Assembly (NCBI GenBank): GCA_001051155.2
Contig: JYIP02000005.1
Span: forward strand, 2,852,001-2,916,000
Direction of reading: 5' to 3'
From: Chrysoporthe austroafricana
Taxonomy: Eukaryota; Ascomycota; Sordariomycetes; Diaporthales; Cryphonectriaceae
DNA: 64,000 nt
Shown here: in pieces, positions 45,126 through 56,545 of the stretch
Layout of the letters: the number at the start of each line of letters is the position of its first letter
Position numbering within the stretch: position 1 is the first letter of the stretch
Translations under genes and position numbers: made by a program
The notes under the pieces: model-generated
The model's database searches: none
Told to the model about the DNA's origin: nothing
The model's input: only the letters and a program-made list of their open reading frames with translations

Positions 45126-47352
45126 ATGGACGCGGCCGCATGGAACGATCAGGACCACAGCCTGCAGCACGGCACCGATGATGACATGCAACAGTTCCTC
45201 GACATGAACGGAATGACTAATTTTGGGGATGGGCTGCAGTTCGACTTCGATTTCCACTCTCAAAATGGGGGAGACCACATCATGCAGCGCGAGACACTCG
45301 ACACGCCCATGTCTGGGACAGATGCTTCTGTCCTCATGTCAACAGTCATGCAGAACCAGATGCCTACCATGACGACTGCACCTGCGCTCCCAACCATACC
45401 CTCGAGTTTGATGCCGCTGCAGCAGGGTCCCGGCGATGCCATCTCCGAGATCGATGCCCAGATCCAGTTCCTCCAGCAGCAGAAGCTGCAGCAGCAGCAG
45501 CGGCAGATGGAGCAGCAGCAGAGGCAGATGCACCAGCAACACAGGCAGATGGAGCAGCAACATAGGCAGATGGAGCAGCAACATAGGCAGATGGAGCAGC
45601 AACAGGTCGCCTTCTTTACACAACAACAGAACCGCATGGTCCCTCCCACACCCCAGAGTCTCGAGATACAAGCTGGGAGCCGGCAGTATTATGCTCAGGC
45701 CGACCAGACTCCTCAGCAGCACCAGGATATGTACGATCGCTTCCAGACGATGAAGGAACAACAAGATGTCGGTACATCCCTGGCAAATAGATCCAGTTCG
45801 TTCTGTGCCTTACTGATGACGCCTCCTATAGATGTCCTTCACTCCGCTGGTCTCTCCCGCCGTCACCCCTCTAGAGAGCCAATTCCCTGTAGATCAGCCG
45901 TTCGCAGTACCCAACGCATACTTCAGCCCCCTCACCTCACCAGCTCTGCATGCGCAGTCTGATCCGATGGCCATGTTCGACCGAGCAGCTATCGGCACCG
46001 CCACAAGCTCACCGGAGGGGATGTACCTAGAAGCAAATCCCGTCTCAGCACAGTCACAGTCACAAGGCGTTGGCGATCTAGCCAAGAAGATGCGGAAGAG
46101 CAGTGTAGCAAAGGCCAGGGCAAAGGCAAGCGTCGGAAAGTCGCCCATCACGAAGCCACAACGGAAGAAGACTGGGGCTACGCCGCTCATGAATGCGCAG
46201 GCCCTGAGTGAGCTGGCAGACTCTGTAGAGCCTCAAGCGTCCAAGTCCGCCCGACCACTCGAGCCAAGCAGCAACACTTCTAATTCTTCTGCGGCTGGTA
46301 TCACCGATTCAGAGAACAGCTCGGTCTCTCCAGAGGCGTTGTCAGAGATGCCCCCTCCGCCTCTACCAAAACCTCGGTCGGCCAAGCCGTCCCCAGCGAT
46401 TCGGCCTCAGAACAGCGCCACACCGACCGTGGGCCCAATCCTGGCGCCTCGAACTGGAAAACATTCTCCTGCGACGCCGGCATCTCTTATGAAGCTACCG
46501 TCCCCGAGCAATGCCAACAGACCTGACGCTGCAGTGGGGTCTGATCCACTGGCCGTTGAGAGCATCGAGAATTTCGAACTCCCAGAATCAGTGAGCTCAA
46601 GCACATCCCAAAAGCCAGCTCTCACGCCTTTAAACACCAAATCACCCAGTCTGCGGTCCCCAGCTCCCGAGTCAGCCTCAGGGAGGGGTTCGGCATTTCA
46701 GCCACTGCCGTCACCTGTATTCGCAAAACCTAGTGCTGCGGCGTCAGCGAGTCAAAGCCCTCAGCTGACTCCTGGGCCCTCAGCGGCAACGACCCCCAAC
46801 CCCAGAAAGACGCCCCAGCTTGCTCCACGAAGTAGTAAGAAGAGGGCGAGCGTCAGCTCTACGCATGCGTCACCAGCATTGCGGCCAAAGATCTCTCCCA
46901 ACATCAAACCATTACTACCGGGAGGCGCCACGGCCGAGGATACAGCATCACGGCTGTTGGCATCCAAATCGAATTACCAAAACATCTTGGAAGGCAATTT
47001 GGTGCCTGGGGTGTCTTATCCTAGCGAATTGTCCACGAATTTGACTTCGAAGCGAACATCGCACAAGATTGCCGAGCAAGGACGTCGGAACCGAATCAAC
47101 TCAGCGCTGCAAGAAATTGCCACCCTGTTGCCTGGAGATGCTCTCCTGGAGGGCAAGGACAGTGGAGCCGAGAGTGGCGACAAAAAAGAGGCCAAGAACG
47201 GAGGAACACCGAACAGCAAGGCCAGAACCGTTGAGATGGCGATCGAGTACATCAAGCAGCTGAAGCAGGAGGTTGCGGACGCCAACAGGCGCGCAGAGGA
47301 AGTAGAGAAAAAGCTACAGGAGAAAGAGGCGGCCTCTGCCTCTACTTCCTGA
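45126..47352 (+). CDS. nuc-1: bHLH transcription factor NUC-1/PHO4 type, phosphate-acquisition regulator
   Basis: Two exons, 45126-45767 and 45832-47352, give 720 residues. An ATG at 45123 is equally possible. The splice joins MKEQQD to MSFTPLVSPAVTPLESQF, a junction matching Neurospora NUC-1, although the donor is an unusual GTCGGT. The family activates phosphatase and phosphate-permease genes on phosphate starvation and is held inactive by the PREG/PGOV (PHO80/PHO85) kinase. The basic region starts near residue 625 (SHKIAEQGRRNRINSALQEI): His, Glu and the second Arg sit at the positions that read CACGTG. An extended loop and second helix (ARTVEMAIEYIKQLKQEV) run into a short zipper. The N-terminal part has an acidic/aromatic segment and a Gln-rich heptad repeat; the middle is Ser/Pro-rich with many SP/TP sites suited to CDK control. 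The last residues are ASASTS. Confidence 0.92.
45501..45605 (+). repeat. Five 21-bp tandem repeats encoding a Gln-rich heptad
   Basis: Inside nuc-1 exon 1. Each 21-bp unit encodes RQM-[EH]-QQ-[QH]; the third and fourth units are identical in DNA and the fifth differs at one base, implying recent expansion. It encodes a Gln-rich, probably helical segment. Confidence 0.9.
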
Positions 47353-48672
47353 AGCCTCCGTCTCCGCTCTTTGCCGTCTTCCGGGCCACAGCAGCAAGGT
47401 GGCCGGATCGGTGGCGTTTTGGGACATGGTTCCACCTTGCGGGTCTATTTCTGAAAGGCAGGAGTTCTCACACTCCAGAGATGATTCGTTATTACACGCT
47501 GTTTCGGTTCATAATCTGGGAAAAGCATGAGCAACATGAGCGATCCGACTTTCACATGGCGCTTCTGGGAATGGGTGGGGATGGGCGGCCTATTTGTTTT
47601 TTGTCCGTCTAATCAAGCATCCCCCGTCGGGGTGGACGATTCAGATATCCTGTCTTACGTGCTGCTTGTATGTTGGAGCGATCTATTCTATCACATACTG
47701 CCCGGGCGTGCAGTCCTAGCCGCAGGGCTCGGATCACTATCCGGACAGTCACAATAAGATGCAGCGTTGAAGCAAGTGCCCAGTTTGATATCCCGAGAAG
47801 TCCGAATTCTCCGAGCCACCAAGTGTGGCGCGAGGGTCTTCTCCTCTTCGGCGAAGTCGCTCGGTCTCGGAGCCGAGCTCTAAAGGTGTGGCTGTGTCGC
47901 CTCCCACGGCTCCCCAGACGCAACCCCGTTCGGGTCGACCGCAATGTTCCGAACCCGATTTCAGTCGTCGTCTCGTTGGTTGCCTCATCTGCCAATGGAA
48001 GCCTCCTTAACTTCAGACACCACAACATGTGAGTCACTGCGAGCCGCGCGTCTGGAGGTGGGCCGGGTGGCGAAGATCACACATGCAAGCCTGACAGAAT
48101 GCCAAAAGAGAGACGAATTTGACAGCCGCGTTCCACCGCGTTCTGGGGAACTCGAGATCCGCATTGGTGGGTGTGGCAGGTCTACGTATGCTTCATCAAC
48201 TGGCATGGTATGATTGGGAAGCATGTGTCACACCTCTTCTCTGCCACACAGTAGCGCCCGCGACGGAACCTCGTCGCCATGCGTCCTATGCGGAGCTTAC
48301 GGAACATAACCGGCCATTTCGCCTCCCCGCCTAGTGGAGCCTGACAGGTAGGTCCTTGCAAGATACGTGGTTAAGCTTTCGGTGTATGGGGCAAGGCAGG
48401 CGATGCGTGTGCGTATTTCCGTTACGCATCATCGACTTGGTGTCTGAGGACTCCAATGCTCTATGCTAGGAATCTGTCTATAAAGTTGCGATACATCCCT
48501 TCTCCTGATGACGTTTCTTCCTTTCCTCTTTTTTGTTTCAGCATCACCGAGTTGATCTTTCTTTCAACCTCACGACTTACCTACCCTACTCTACTACCAA
48601 CTACGACCATCTCACAACTACGCGCAAGCATACATTCCTTACACTCACACAACATACAACGAATTCACAACC
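47353..48672. other. Intergenic between nuc-1 and the Hsp20 gene
   Basis: 1.3 kb holding the nuc-1 3' region and the Hsp20 promoter and leader. Overlapping ORFs on both strands at 47609-48037 are uninformative. A TATA-like box is listed at 48479. A TTTCAG at about 48536-48541 could close a 5' UTR intron. Confidence 0.55.
48479..48485 (+). promoter_or_regulatory. TATA-like box upstream of the Hsp20 gene
   Basis: TATAAAG lies 188 bp before the ATG of the Hsp20 gene. The position allows for a leader of about 100-150 nt. I did not find a clear heat-shock element (inverted nGAAn array) near it. Confidence 0.35.
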
Positions 48673-49998
48673 ATGGCTTGGCCACACAACCATTTCAACA
48701 ACTATTGGGGACCAATGTACGGCCCCAACCCCCACGGACCCCGCGGTGCCGGCGTCGACCACGCCCCCCCTCCGCCGCCACCCGAGCTCCCAGACTTCGC
48801 GAACCCGGACTACTGGAATCGCTGGGTCCAGCGTCGCGGCTGGGAGGACTTCATGAGACCTGCTGAAGGCCCCCGGGGCCATGGCCCCCACGGACATCAT
48901 GCCCACGCCCACGCCCACGCCTCCCGCAAGGGCGGGCGCCGCCACGGACGCGGCAGCGGCGACGAGGACGAGGCCGAGCGCGCCGGACCCGCCCACGAGG
49001 CCTCGGACAATGAGGCGTTCCCCCCCGAGTACATCTCGGACGACGAGGTCGCGGCCGCCACGGCGGCTGCCGGCGAGAAGAAGGGCAGCGGCGAGAAGGA
49101 CGCCAGCCCCGACACCACGATGCGCGACGAGACTGAGGACCCGCCGGAGGAGGTGCCCAACCCGTCGGACGGCGAGGGGCCCCGCCACCGGGGTGGGAAA
49201 CATGGCCGCCGCGGCCGCGGGGGCTTTCGACGCGAGGGATTTAAGGGCGGGCGTGGTGGCCCACGCGGCATGCACCACCACGGCGGCCCTTCTCCCCTTG
49301 GTGCGCGTGAGGGACCTGGGGGGAGGCGGGGTGGCCCGCGCGGCATGCACCACCACGGCCCTCCCCCCTTCGGGCCCTACGGACCAATGTTCGGTGGGAT
49401 GTTCGGCGGACCTCGCGGCCCCCGCGGCCATGGGCGCCACCACCGCGGCCCGCCGCCCCCCGGCTCCGAGGGTGCCTTTGACTTCCGCGACATGATGCAC
49501 GCGTTCGCCCACCACCCCTATGCGTACCACGTCCGCGAGTACCTCGAGCGGGCCCAGCGGGACGCCAACAACACAGACGACAACAACGGTGCCGTGACGC
49601 CCGACAGCACCGACGACGGCATGGACGCCTCCTTCGCGCCGCCGCTCGACCTCTTCGAGCAGCCGGACCGGTGGGTCCTGCACCTCGCCGTCCCGGGCGC
49701 CAAGAAGGAGGACGTCGGCGTCAACTGGGACGCGGATCGGTTGATCCTCAGCATCGGCGGCGTGATCCACCGGCCCGGCGACGAGGAGTTCCTGGCGGGG
49801 CTGGTCAGCGGCGAGAGGAGCGTGGGGCTGTTCTCGCGGGACGTGAGGCTGCCCCCGCTCGAGGGTAGCGGCCAGGGGAGCAAGGAGGAGGTGAACAGCG
49901 AGGGCATCGTGGCGAGGATGGAGGACGGCATCCTGATCGTCACGGTGCCCAAGGTCGAGAGGGACTGGACTGAGGTGAAGAGGGTCGAGATCGAGTAG
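48673..49998 (+). CDS. Hsp20/alpha-crystallin domain protein with long Gly/His-rich N-terminal region
   Basis: An intronless 441-residue protein; the ATG sits in a good context (ACCATGG). Residues about 325-435 form an alpha-crystallin-type beta-sandwich: FEQPDRWVLHLAVPGAKKED, then VNWDADRLILSIGG, then FSRDVRLPP, and the closing GIVARMEDGILIVTVPKVER, which carries the G-x-L-x-[IV]-type signature. Small heat-shock proteins are ATP-independent holdases that oligomerise. The rest is unusual: more than 300 residues of low complexity with HGPHGHHAHAHAHA, acidic blocks and repeated RGGPRGMHHHG, far longer than in ordinary 150-220-residue Hsp20s. The N-terminus (WPHNHFNNYWGPMYGPNP) is aromatic-rich. 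A long insert between strands is also seen. The 389-residue antisense frame is a composition shadow. Confidence 0.88.
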   Translation: MAWPHNHFNNYWGPMYGPNPHGPRGAGVDHAPPPPPPELPDFANPDYWNRWVQRRGWEDFMRPAEGPRGHGPHGHHAHAHAHASRKGGRRHGRGSGDEDEAERAGPAHEASDNEAFPPEYISDDEVAAATAAAGEKKGSGEKDASPDTTMRDETEDPPEEVPNPSDGEGPRHRGGKHGRRGRGGFRREGFKGGRGGPRGMHHHGGPSPLGAREGPGGRRGGPRGMHHHGPPPFGPYGPMFGGMFGGPRGPRGHGRHHRGPPPPGSEGAFDFRDMMHAFAHHPYAYHVREYLERAQRDANNTDDNNGAVTPDSTDDGMDASFAPPLDLFEQPDRWVLHLAVPGAKKEDVGVNWDADRLILSIGGVIHRPGDEEFLAGLVSGERSVGLFSRDVRLPPLEGSGQGSKEEVNSEGIVARMEDGILIVTVPKVERDWTEVKRVEIE

Positions 49999-51334
49999 GC
50001 TAGCGATGGCACGTTCTGTTCCGGAAGCACATCACGACGAGGTCGCGAGAGATTCAAGCTTTCTGGGTAATTTTTTTTTTTTTTCCTAATTTATATATTC
50101 TTAGTGGGAAAGGGCGTTGTTTTGGGCTCTAGATGAATGATTTCATCTTTTCGTAAGGCATACGAAACCCCTCAACGGAGAGGAGGAAAAGACCCGAAAG
50201 AAAAAAAAAAAACTAAACCGAAAAAAAAATACAAAAACAGCCGCTCCGGCAAAATTATTAAACACCCGTTCCAAAATTTGCTCTGCATCGTGAAGTGAAG
50301 TCCCGAATGATTACTCAGGTATATATGTAGACGGTGAGACAAGGCAGTTCTTCAGCATTCTCATCGATATTTACGCGCTTATGTCAAGCAGGTCCAACAT
50401 GTATCCTACTAAAGTGCACGTGCTAAGTTTCTGTCAAAGCTGGTTTCCCCTTCGAATAAGCGCCCAAGATTAATCACAGGTCCTAGATATGATCCACTAG
50501 CTGAGGAAACCCTACTCCCGTTGGTAGGTGCCTAGGAAACTAAGTAAAACGTGTGGGTTGTCCCAGCAATCTGGAAGAGAGAAAGACAGGGCATGACATG
50601 CTGAATCTCACGCACAGTTCCTGCGCCGCCCACTCAAATCTTGACAAAGGATTTATGACGATCGTAGGGATCAGAAGGTGGTGTTGTTGGTCTGGCCAAC
50701 AGTGCTCTGAGAGGGTCGTTGGTTGATGCGCTGTCCTGCGGGGTCGGATGTGGCTGGTGAGATTGGCTGTGCCGTGACGAAGTGTGGCGCAGCCTAGAAC
50801 GGCCCGGTTCCCGGCAGGGGCCAAGCGGGCAGAGAGTGCAGGGGAGGTCACGGGAAGTCTAAAACAGAACAAGGCCCGCTGTAAGTCCACGTTGCCACTG
50901 GTAACCGTTTGGGTCCCGGCTCCCTCCTGCACCCACCTTTCTCCACCGGCTCTCTGCTACGATAACAGAGAGCAATATTTACCAGCTCCACAGTCTTGCG
51001 ACAGAGACTTTCTCCTCCTCCATACATACACAAACAGCGGTGCTAGACTGCCGGTCCTCACAGCCCCGTCGCTTCCACCGGAACCACGATCGCAGACGAG
51101 AGGCGCCAGCCAAGTGCCAGCAGGTATCCCGACCGGCCTCACAGATTGACCAAACGACAGCTCTCTTGCTCCGCCTGATGCCGTCACCACGCTATTGAGC
51201 CTTATTGCTAGCAACGACGAGCTCATCCGTCTGCACCATTCACAGCGCTCTCCTCGCGCTCTCCAGACTTCCTACGACTCTGCCGTCCGCCGTGTCGATC
51301 AAACCGTCCCGAAAACCGGGCTGAGACCGTCAAG
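49999..51334. other. Intergenic: Hsp20 3' region and SRC1 leader
   Basis: The first 300 bp are rich in A and T runs (for example 50071-50084 and 50200-50232), as in a 3' UTR or polyadenylation region. The remainder has short ORFs only and leads into the SRC1 5' UTR. Confidence 0.55.
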
Positions 51335-53606
51335 ATGTCGGACACCGAGGTTGATTACCTTCAGCCCGACTTCGACCCATCGTCGGTCACGATGCCGCGC
51401 CTGCGCTCCATCCTCGTCAGCCACAACATCCCGTATCCCGCGAACGCGAAGAAGGCGCAGCTCGTCGACATCTTCAATGAGCAGGTCACCCCGCAGGCAA
51501 AGAAGATCCTAGATCGGCGCGCCAGGGCGAAGAGGTCCAGCATGGGCATCACAAACGCCGACAGCTCCGAGGGATACTCGGTTGCCAACGAGGACATGCC
51601 TCCACCGAGCGCATCGCGGCCTCGAGGCAGGCCGAAGAAGAACACCGGCAGCGCTGCAAGCAGCTTCAAAACCCTGCCTGAGGACCCCGAGCAGAAGCCT
51701 GACTCCGTCAGTCAGAGCCCGAGGAAGCGGCAGTCGCGCTCTGCCAGTCACCAGCTTGGCTACTCCGATACCGACACCGACAGCCACTATGAGAACCGAC
51801 GGTCGGTGCGCAAGTCATCCCGCCGGCTCGAGCTGACACCGCAGCCCGAGATCAAGATGGAGCAATCCGACGATCCCGACACCGTCTTCTCGACCGACAA
51901 TCCCTTCCAAAGTGGCAGCTCCCCCCTGCCTGAGGAGACTCCGTCAAACCGCAGAAGGACTGCTGGCTTTGAGTTGCCGGCCAAGAGGCCCACTAGCTCG
52001 TCTGTCAGAAGACGGACAGACACACCCCAAGCCGCCGGTACGGAACGAGCCGGATACTCGAAATCTATCGAGGTTCCTCTGAGCGACTTCTCCCGATCGA
52101 GGTCGCCCCAGACTCCTCAGCCTGTTGTGGAAGCTAGTGAAGAATTCACACCTGAGGAGCAGCTTTCTCTCGCCCAAGAAGAACCCGCTCGAGCACAGAC
52201 AGCTGTGGTGCCCCATCGCCCGAACAAGATATCAAGCAGCTTGGCGACACCACTCTGGGTCCTCCTTGTCACCCTCCTCGGTGCCTATGGCGCATGGTAT
52301 CGACAGGAAAAACTCACCGTAGGATACTGCGGTGTAGGCAGACCGGCACAGCAGGTCGTCCCTCGTCACATCAGTTATCAGGACTACGACTTTGACGTTC
52401 CCGAGTGGGCTATCAAGCTGGCAGAGCCGGATTGCGAGCCTTGCCCATCCCACGCTTATTGCTACGGCGACAACTCAGTGCGGTGCGAGGACGACTACAT
52501 TCTGAAGCCTCACCCGCTTTCCGCAGGTGGTCTTGTCCCACTCCCACCTACCTGCGAGCCTGATGGTGAAAAGGTGCGCCGCGTCAAGGCTGTCGCCGAC
52601 AAGGCTGTGGAGGAGCTCCGGGAGCGCAGAGCCAAATTCGAGTGCGGTGAGCTGGTCGATGACAACGGTCAGCAGCCAGACAGCCCCGCCATTGCGGTGG
52701 AGGAATTGAAGGAGGCTGTCAGCGAGCAGAGAAGCAAGAAGCTCAGCAAGAAGGAGTTTGATGATTTGTGGACTGCTGCGCTAGGAGAGATTGAAACGAG
52801 AGATGAAGTTGAGGTGGAAGAAAGAGCCGAGCAAGAAGCAAAGCCGTAAGTTCAATTCCTTCAGATCCTCGTCGCTTCGCAATCTGCGAATCGGCCCCTT
52901 CTCTACCCTCCCCTTGTTTGCGGAAGTCCGAGAAACAATTTCATGGTGGTCATAATATTAACGTATTGGTCCAACTAACCAGACCTGTCTTCGATCCAGA
53001 AACGATTCCGGTTCCGGAGGCGTTTCAACCACCTACCTGGCGTCCACCTCTCTCGCTCGCCTTCCGCTCACGTGCGGCATCCGCCGCTCCGTCCGCCTCG
53101 GACTGGAACGACATAAACTCAGCATTGTTTCAGTAGTGGTGTCGTTGTTGACTGCTCTTTACGGTCGTTCCCGCTATCTCTCGAGCCGCGCCATCTCCGC
53201 CCAGATCCCAGCCCTCGTTGAGCTCGTGTTGAGTCGTCTGGCCGCGCAGAAGGAGTTGGCATACGAGGATGGCGGCGAGGATGATCCGTTCTTGTTCCTA
53301 CCGAATATGAGGGATGATGTACTGCGGTCGGTACACAGTCTCTCTGAGCGGGAGCGGATCTGGCAACGCGTTAGGGCCGTGGTCGAGCAGAACACCAACG
53401 TGCGGACGGGTCAACGCGAAGGCAATAATGGAGAGGTCGGTCGCGCGTGGGAGTGGATCGGACCCAGTGGGGCGGGAGAGAACAGCGCCCGTCGCAGACG
53501 CACTGGACGGGTTGCATGGGGTGCAGGTGTGAGTGACGAAGTTGCTGTCGACAAGACGAATGTTCACAAACAGTGGGAGGAGCCCGGCTCGAGGCCGATG
53601 TATTAA
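51335..53606 (+). CDS. SRC1: Inner nuclear membrane protein SRC1/HEH1 (MAN1/LEM2 type)
   Basis: Exons 51335-52845 and 53000-53606 give 705 residues. The 154-nt intron has GTAAGT, ACTAAC and CCAG signals. Residues 17-50 form the HeH/LEM-like helix-extended-helix (MPRLRSILVSHNIPYPANAK, then AQLVDIFNEQV), followed by a basic, Ser-rich nuclear linker. One membrane helix lies near 302-320 (PLWVLLVTLLGAYGAWY). Next comes a luminal domain with conserved Cys (CEPCPSHAYCYGDNSVRCED) and a second helix near 546-562 (KLSIVSVVVSLLTALYG). The C-terminal MAN1/SRC1 winged-helix domain follows (LRSVHSLSERERIWQRVRAV, then WEWIGPSG). The protein tethers chromatin and rDNA to the nuclear envelope and takes part in nuclear pore quality control in yeasts. 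It converges on the transporter gene downstream. Confidence 0.93.
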
Positions 53607-54300
53607 TTGTAGGCTTGGATTTGGATGGCGTTCACGGGAGTGGCTGCGATTTTCTTCTGTGTGCACGGAGTGCGCACTCTCTATATTTCCACGCCGTCTC
53701 TGCCCATGATTCAGAGCAGTAGCCCGGCATCTCATACCTCGATACCGGTTCGATGTTCATAAGAACGAAACAGAAGCGCATTTCACACTGCTCTACACTT
53801 GGCGCGGCACGCGATATACCCTTTCTGGATAAGTCATCCTGATGGACATATGAAGTTGGTTGCGACAATGCTGAGTGATAGTTGGAAAGTTATGGAGCTG
53901 TAGGAGCAGTAGATAGTTTTTAATGATATCATATCACAACCCACCCACGAGGACCACGCCATGAGAATGCTGAACTCTTAAGTAAGAATCGATTTGAGTA
54001 TTAGTCGAAAATGTGCTGTTGCCAGCCAGGTCAATTTTCATCTTTGAAACAGCTGATAAAATTTAAAATTCAAAATAGGTACTAATACGCCTCCAACCTT
54101 CCACGCTCCTGGCTCTTATATATGCCATATCCCAACTGTCCAAATCTGCATCCCGTGCCATTCCTTGAGCGCGCTCAGGGTATCTTTTGGCCGAAGTATA
54201 TATATAACAAAGAAATTGCTCTCCCACTCTCCATGCTCCGAGCTCCAGATGCGCCAAATCCGCCCTCACCCCACAAAAAGAAAAAAAACAACTCCCAACC
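53607..54300. other. Shared 3' region of SRC1 and the GPH transporter
   Basis: 694 bp between two convergent stop codons, AT-rich in its second half. No gene. Contains an A-rich run at 54277-54290 next to the transporter stop codon. Confidence 0.6.
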
Positions 54301-56545
54301 TTAGATGTATTTCAACCTTCTCGTGACCACAGCAGCTACAGCCGCCGCACCCGCCCCAATGAAGAGACACACGCCGATGGCATTCGGTCCGTCGGACGAG
54401 TGGAGCTCGCTCGGGTCCGCATCGGTGGCCAGCTCGGGGCTCTTCCCCGGCTCGAGCACCGCGAACACGACTGTGGAGATGAACGTGCCGATGAACTGCG
54501 GGATCGTCTGGTAGATGTTCAGGATGCCGAAGTAGATCCCGGAGAGCTCGCCGGTGGTGCCGCTGCCGGTGCTGTGCCCGTCGTCTGGACCGTGCTCGAC
54601 GTGGAGCAGGTCGGCCCGGGTGGGCGTGGTGCCGCTGCCGCCGCGGAGCTCGATGCCGTCGGGGCTACTGGTGAGCCGGCGGTACGAGGCGGGGTCGCTG
54701 GAGATCTTGTTGACCTCGATCCCCATCGTGGCCACGGGGGCCCAGGATACGATGCTCCATGCTGTAATGTCCTTGTCAGTCACGATCCGACCGAGTTCAG
54801 GGGTAAGGATGGATACTCACGTATGCCGCAGAAGACGACCAGCGCGGTCGCGAGCCGGAAGCTCGTCGCGAACGGCGCGAAGAACATAGCGCTCGCGAAC
54901 AGGATATGCCCCGTCACCCAGACGCTGAGCAGGTCCGGCTTGTGCTTGCTGAACCCCTCGACCAGGTGCGCTATGCTCTGCGGGGGCCGCGCCGTGAAAC
55001 CCTCGTCCTCGGGGGCGCGTACGAACAGCGGGAGCAGCCACGCGCCGGTGAAGGTCATGAACGAGTAGATCGTGAGCGTGTAGCTGCCGATCCTGCCCAT
55101 GTCGCCCAGGGCGTCCGAGGAGGTTCTCGCGTCCTCCGGCACGTCGTAGCGGAAGTAGGTCTCGCCGACCCAGGTGCTCCCGTAGACGTTGAACGGGAAC
55201 CAGCCGATCCAGCCCCAGAAGACCGCCCAGCAGATCCCCTGGATACGCGGGGGCAGGTCCAGGAGCGTCGACCAGATCTGGCGCAGGACCTTGAGGCGGC
55301 TCTCCGGGCCGTCCCGGGGGTCGCGCCGCGCGCTGACGAGGACGCGCTCCGTCACGGCCCAGCAGGTCACGAACGAGGTGAAGAGGATGCCGAGCGCGGC
55401 GATGAGCGTGAGCTGCTGGAACTGCGTGCCGCCGAGCCACGTGCCGAAAGTGCCCGGCAGGTCGACGGCGCCCATGCCGTAGCCGACGATGTGGCCGAGC
55501 GAGCCCATCCGGCCCGCCCACGCGGCGCCGGTCTGCTGCTTTGCGATGGGCAGCGTGTCCACGAGGAGGCTTCTCGAGCACGACATGACTGTTGTGATCG
55601 TCAGCAGAGGGCCCGAGGGGGGGGTGGGGGGAAGCCGGGACAGCTCTTGCTTACCTGCATTGATCGCGAAATCTGTCACGTACAGCGCCAGGACAGCCAG
55701 GAAGATGATGAGCATCTTCGCGAATTCGGTATCAGTCGGCATAAGCAACGACACAATCTGCCTCGTCCAGCCCAGCGTGAACAGCCCTCCTGCGACGATG
55801 ATCGACCCGATAACGATATACGGCCTCCTGCGTCCCCATCTCGACCTCGTAGAGTCCGCCAGGGCCCCCACGATGGGCTGCGTGATCAGCCCAGACAGAG
55901 GACCGGCAATCCACACCAGCGAAGTCTGGCTCTTCGTCAAGCCGAGGTTCAGGAGGTAAGGAGTACAATATGTCATCTCAACGCCCCAGGTAAATGTTAT
56001 TCCGAAGTGGACTGCACATAGGAGCATCATCCGCACCCCTGCTATGTCGTTAGCACCCTGCGTCGAATCCAGACTTCATTCTTCCATTAGCCTCTCAGGG
56101 AGGCGAAATGGGGGACCGTGTACGGAAGAAGAGACTACTCACACTCAGTCCGCCCCTTAATTTCGGGTTGCCCCGACCATGATGATACCATCACGCGCGT
56201 CTCTCCAAGAAGACCAGATTCCTCCTCTCCGTCGTCTTCGTCAGGCCCCTCGTCCTCTGTGTAACAAGTGGCGCTGTCAGTAGCCCCCTCCTCCCAGGTG
56301 CTCGCGCTGTCGTAGCTGCGGTCCCAGTGTTCGTTGTACCGCTTGTAGAAATCACTCTGGTCAAATGATAGTTTTCGAAAGCCCGATTGCTTCGCCGAGG
56401 GGTCGTCGAGGAGGTTGGAGGTCTTAGCTAGCCGCGGGGAGGTCTTGAGCTTGTAGGGCTGGTCTATAGTGGCATCATCGTTAGTTGGTATCGCCGATAA
56501 TGCGAAGGGCGCCCAGCAGAAGGAGGGGTTTTCCGACTTGGGCAT
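54301..56545 (-). CDS. GPH-type sugar transporter (fungal alpha-glucoside/sucrose permease like)
   Basis: Exons 56545-56143, 56038-55655, 55588-54821 and 54761-54301 give 671 residues. Introns of 104, 66, 59 nt are GT-AG with consistent phase. About twelve membrane helices follow an acidic cytosolic N-terminus of about 135 residues. Helix 1 is MMLLCAVHFGITFTWGVEMT. The loop motif DSTRSRWGRRRPYI between helices 2 and 3 is a hallmark of plant and fungal sucrose transporters (glycoside-pentoside-hexuronide family). Later landmarks are IVSWAPVATMGIEVNKIS and IPQFIGTFISTVVFAVLEPG. Proton-coupled uptake of sucrose, maltose or another alpha-glucoside at the plasma membrane is inferred from the family; the substrate cannot be read from sequence. 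The first acceptor is a tandem NAGNAG (see findings). The 371-residue plus-strand frame over this gene is a shadow. Confidence 0.9.

Noticed and set aside
48601..49770. 389-residue minus-strand ORF over the Hsp20 gene
   Set aside because: Created by the GC-rich low-complexity codons of the sense gene; its Ala/Val/Gly-rich translation resembles no family.
54906..56021. 371-residue plus-strand ORF over the sugar transporter
   Set aside because: Antisense to spliced transporter exons with clear membrane helices; its Arg/Glu-rich composition is a shadow of hydrophobic codons.
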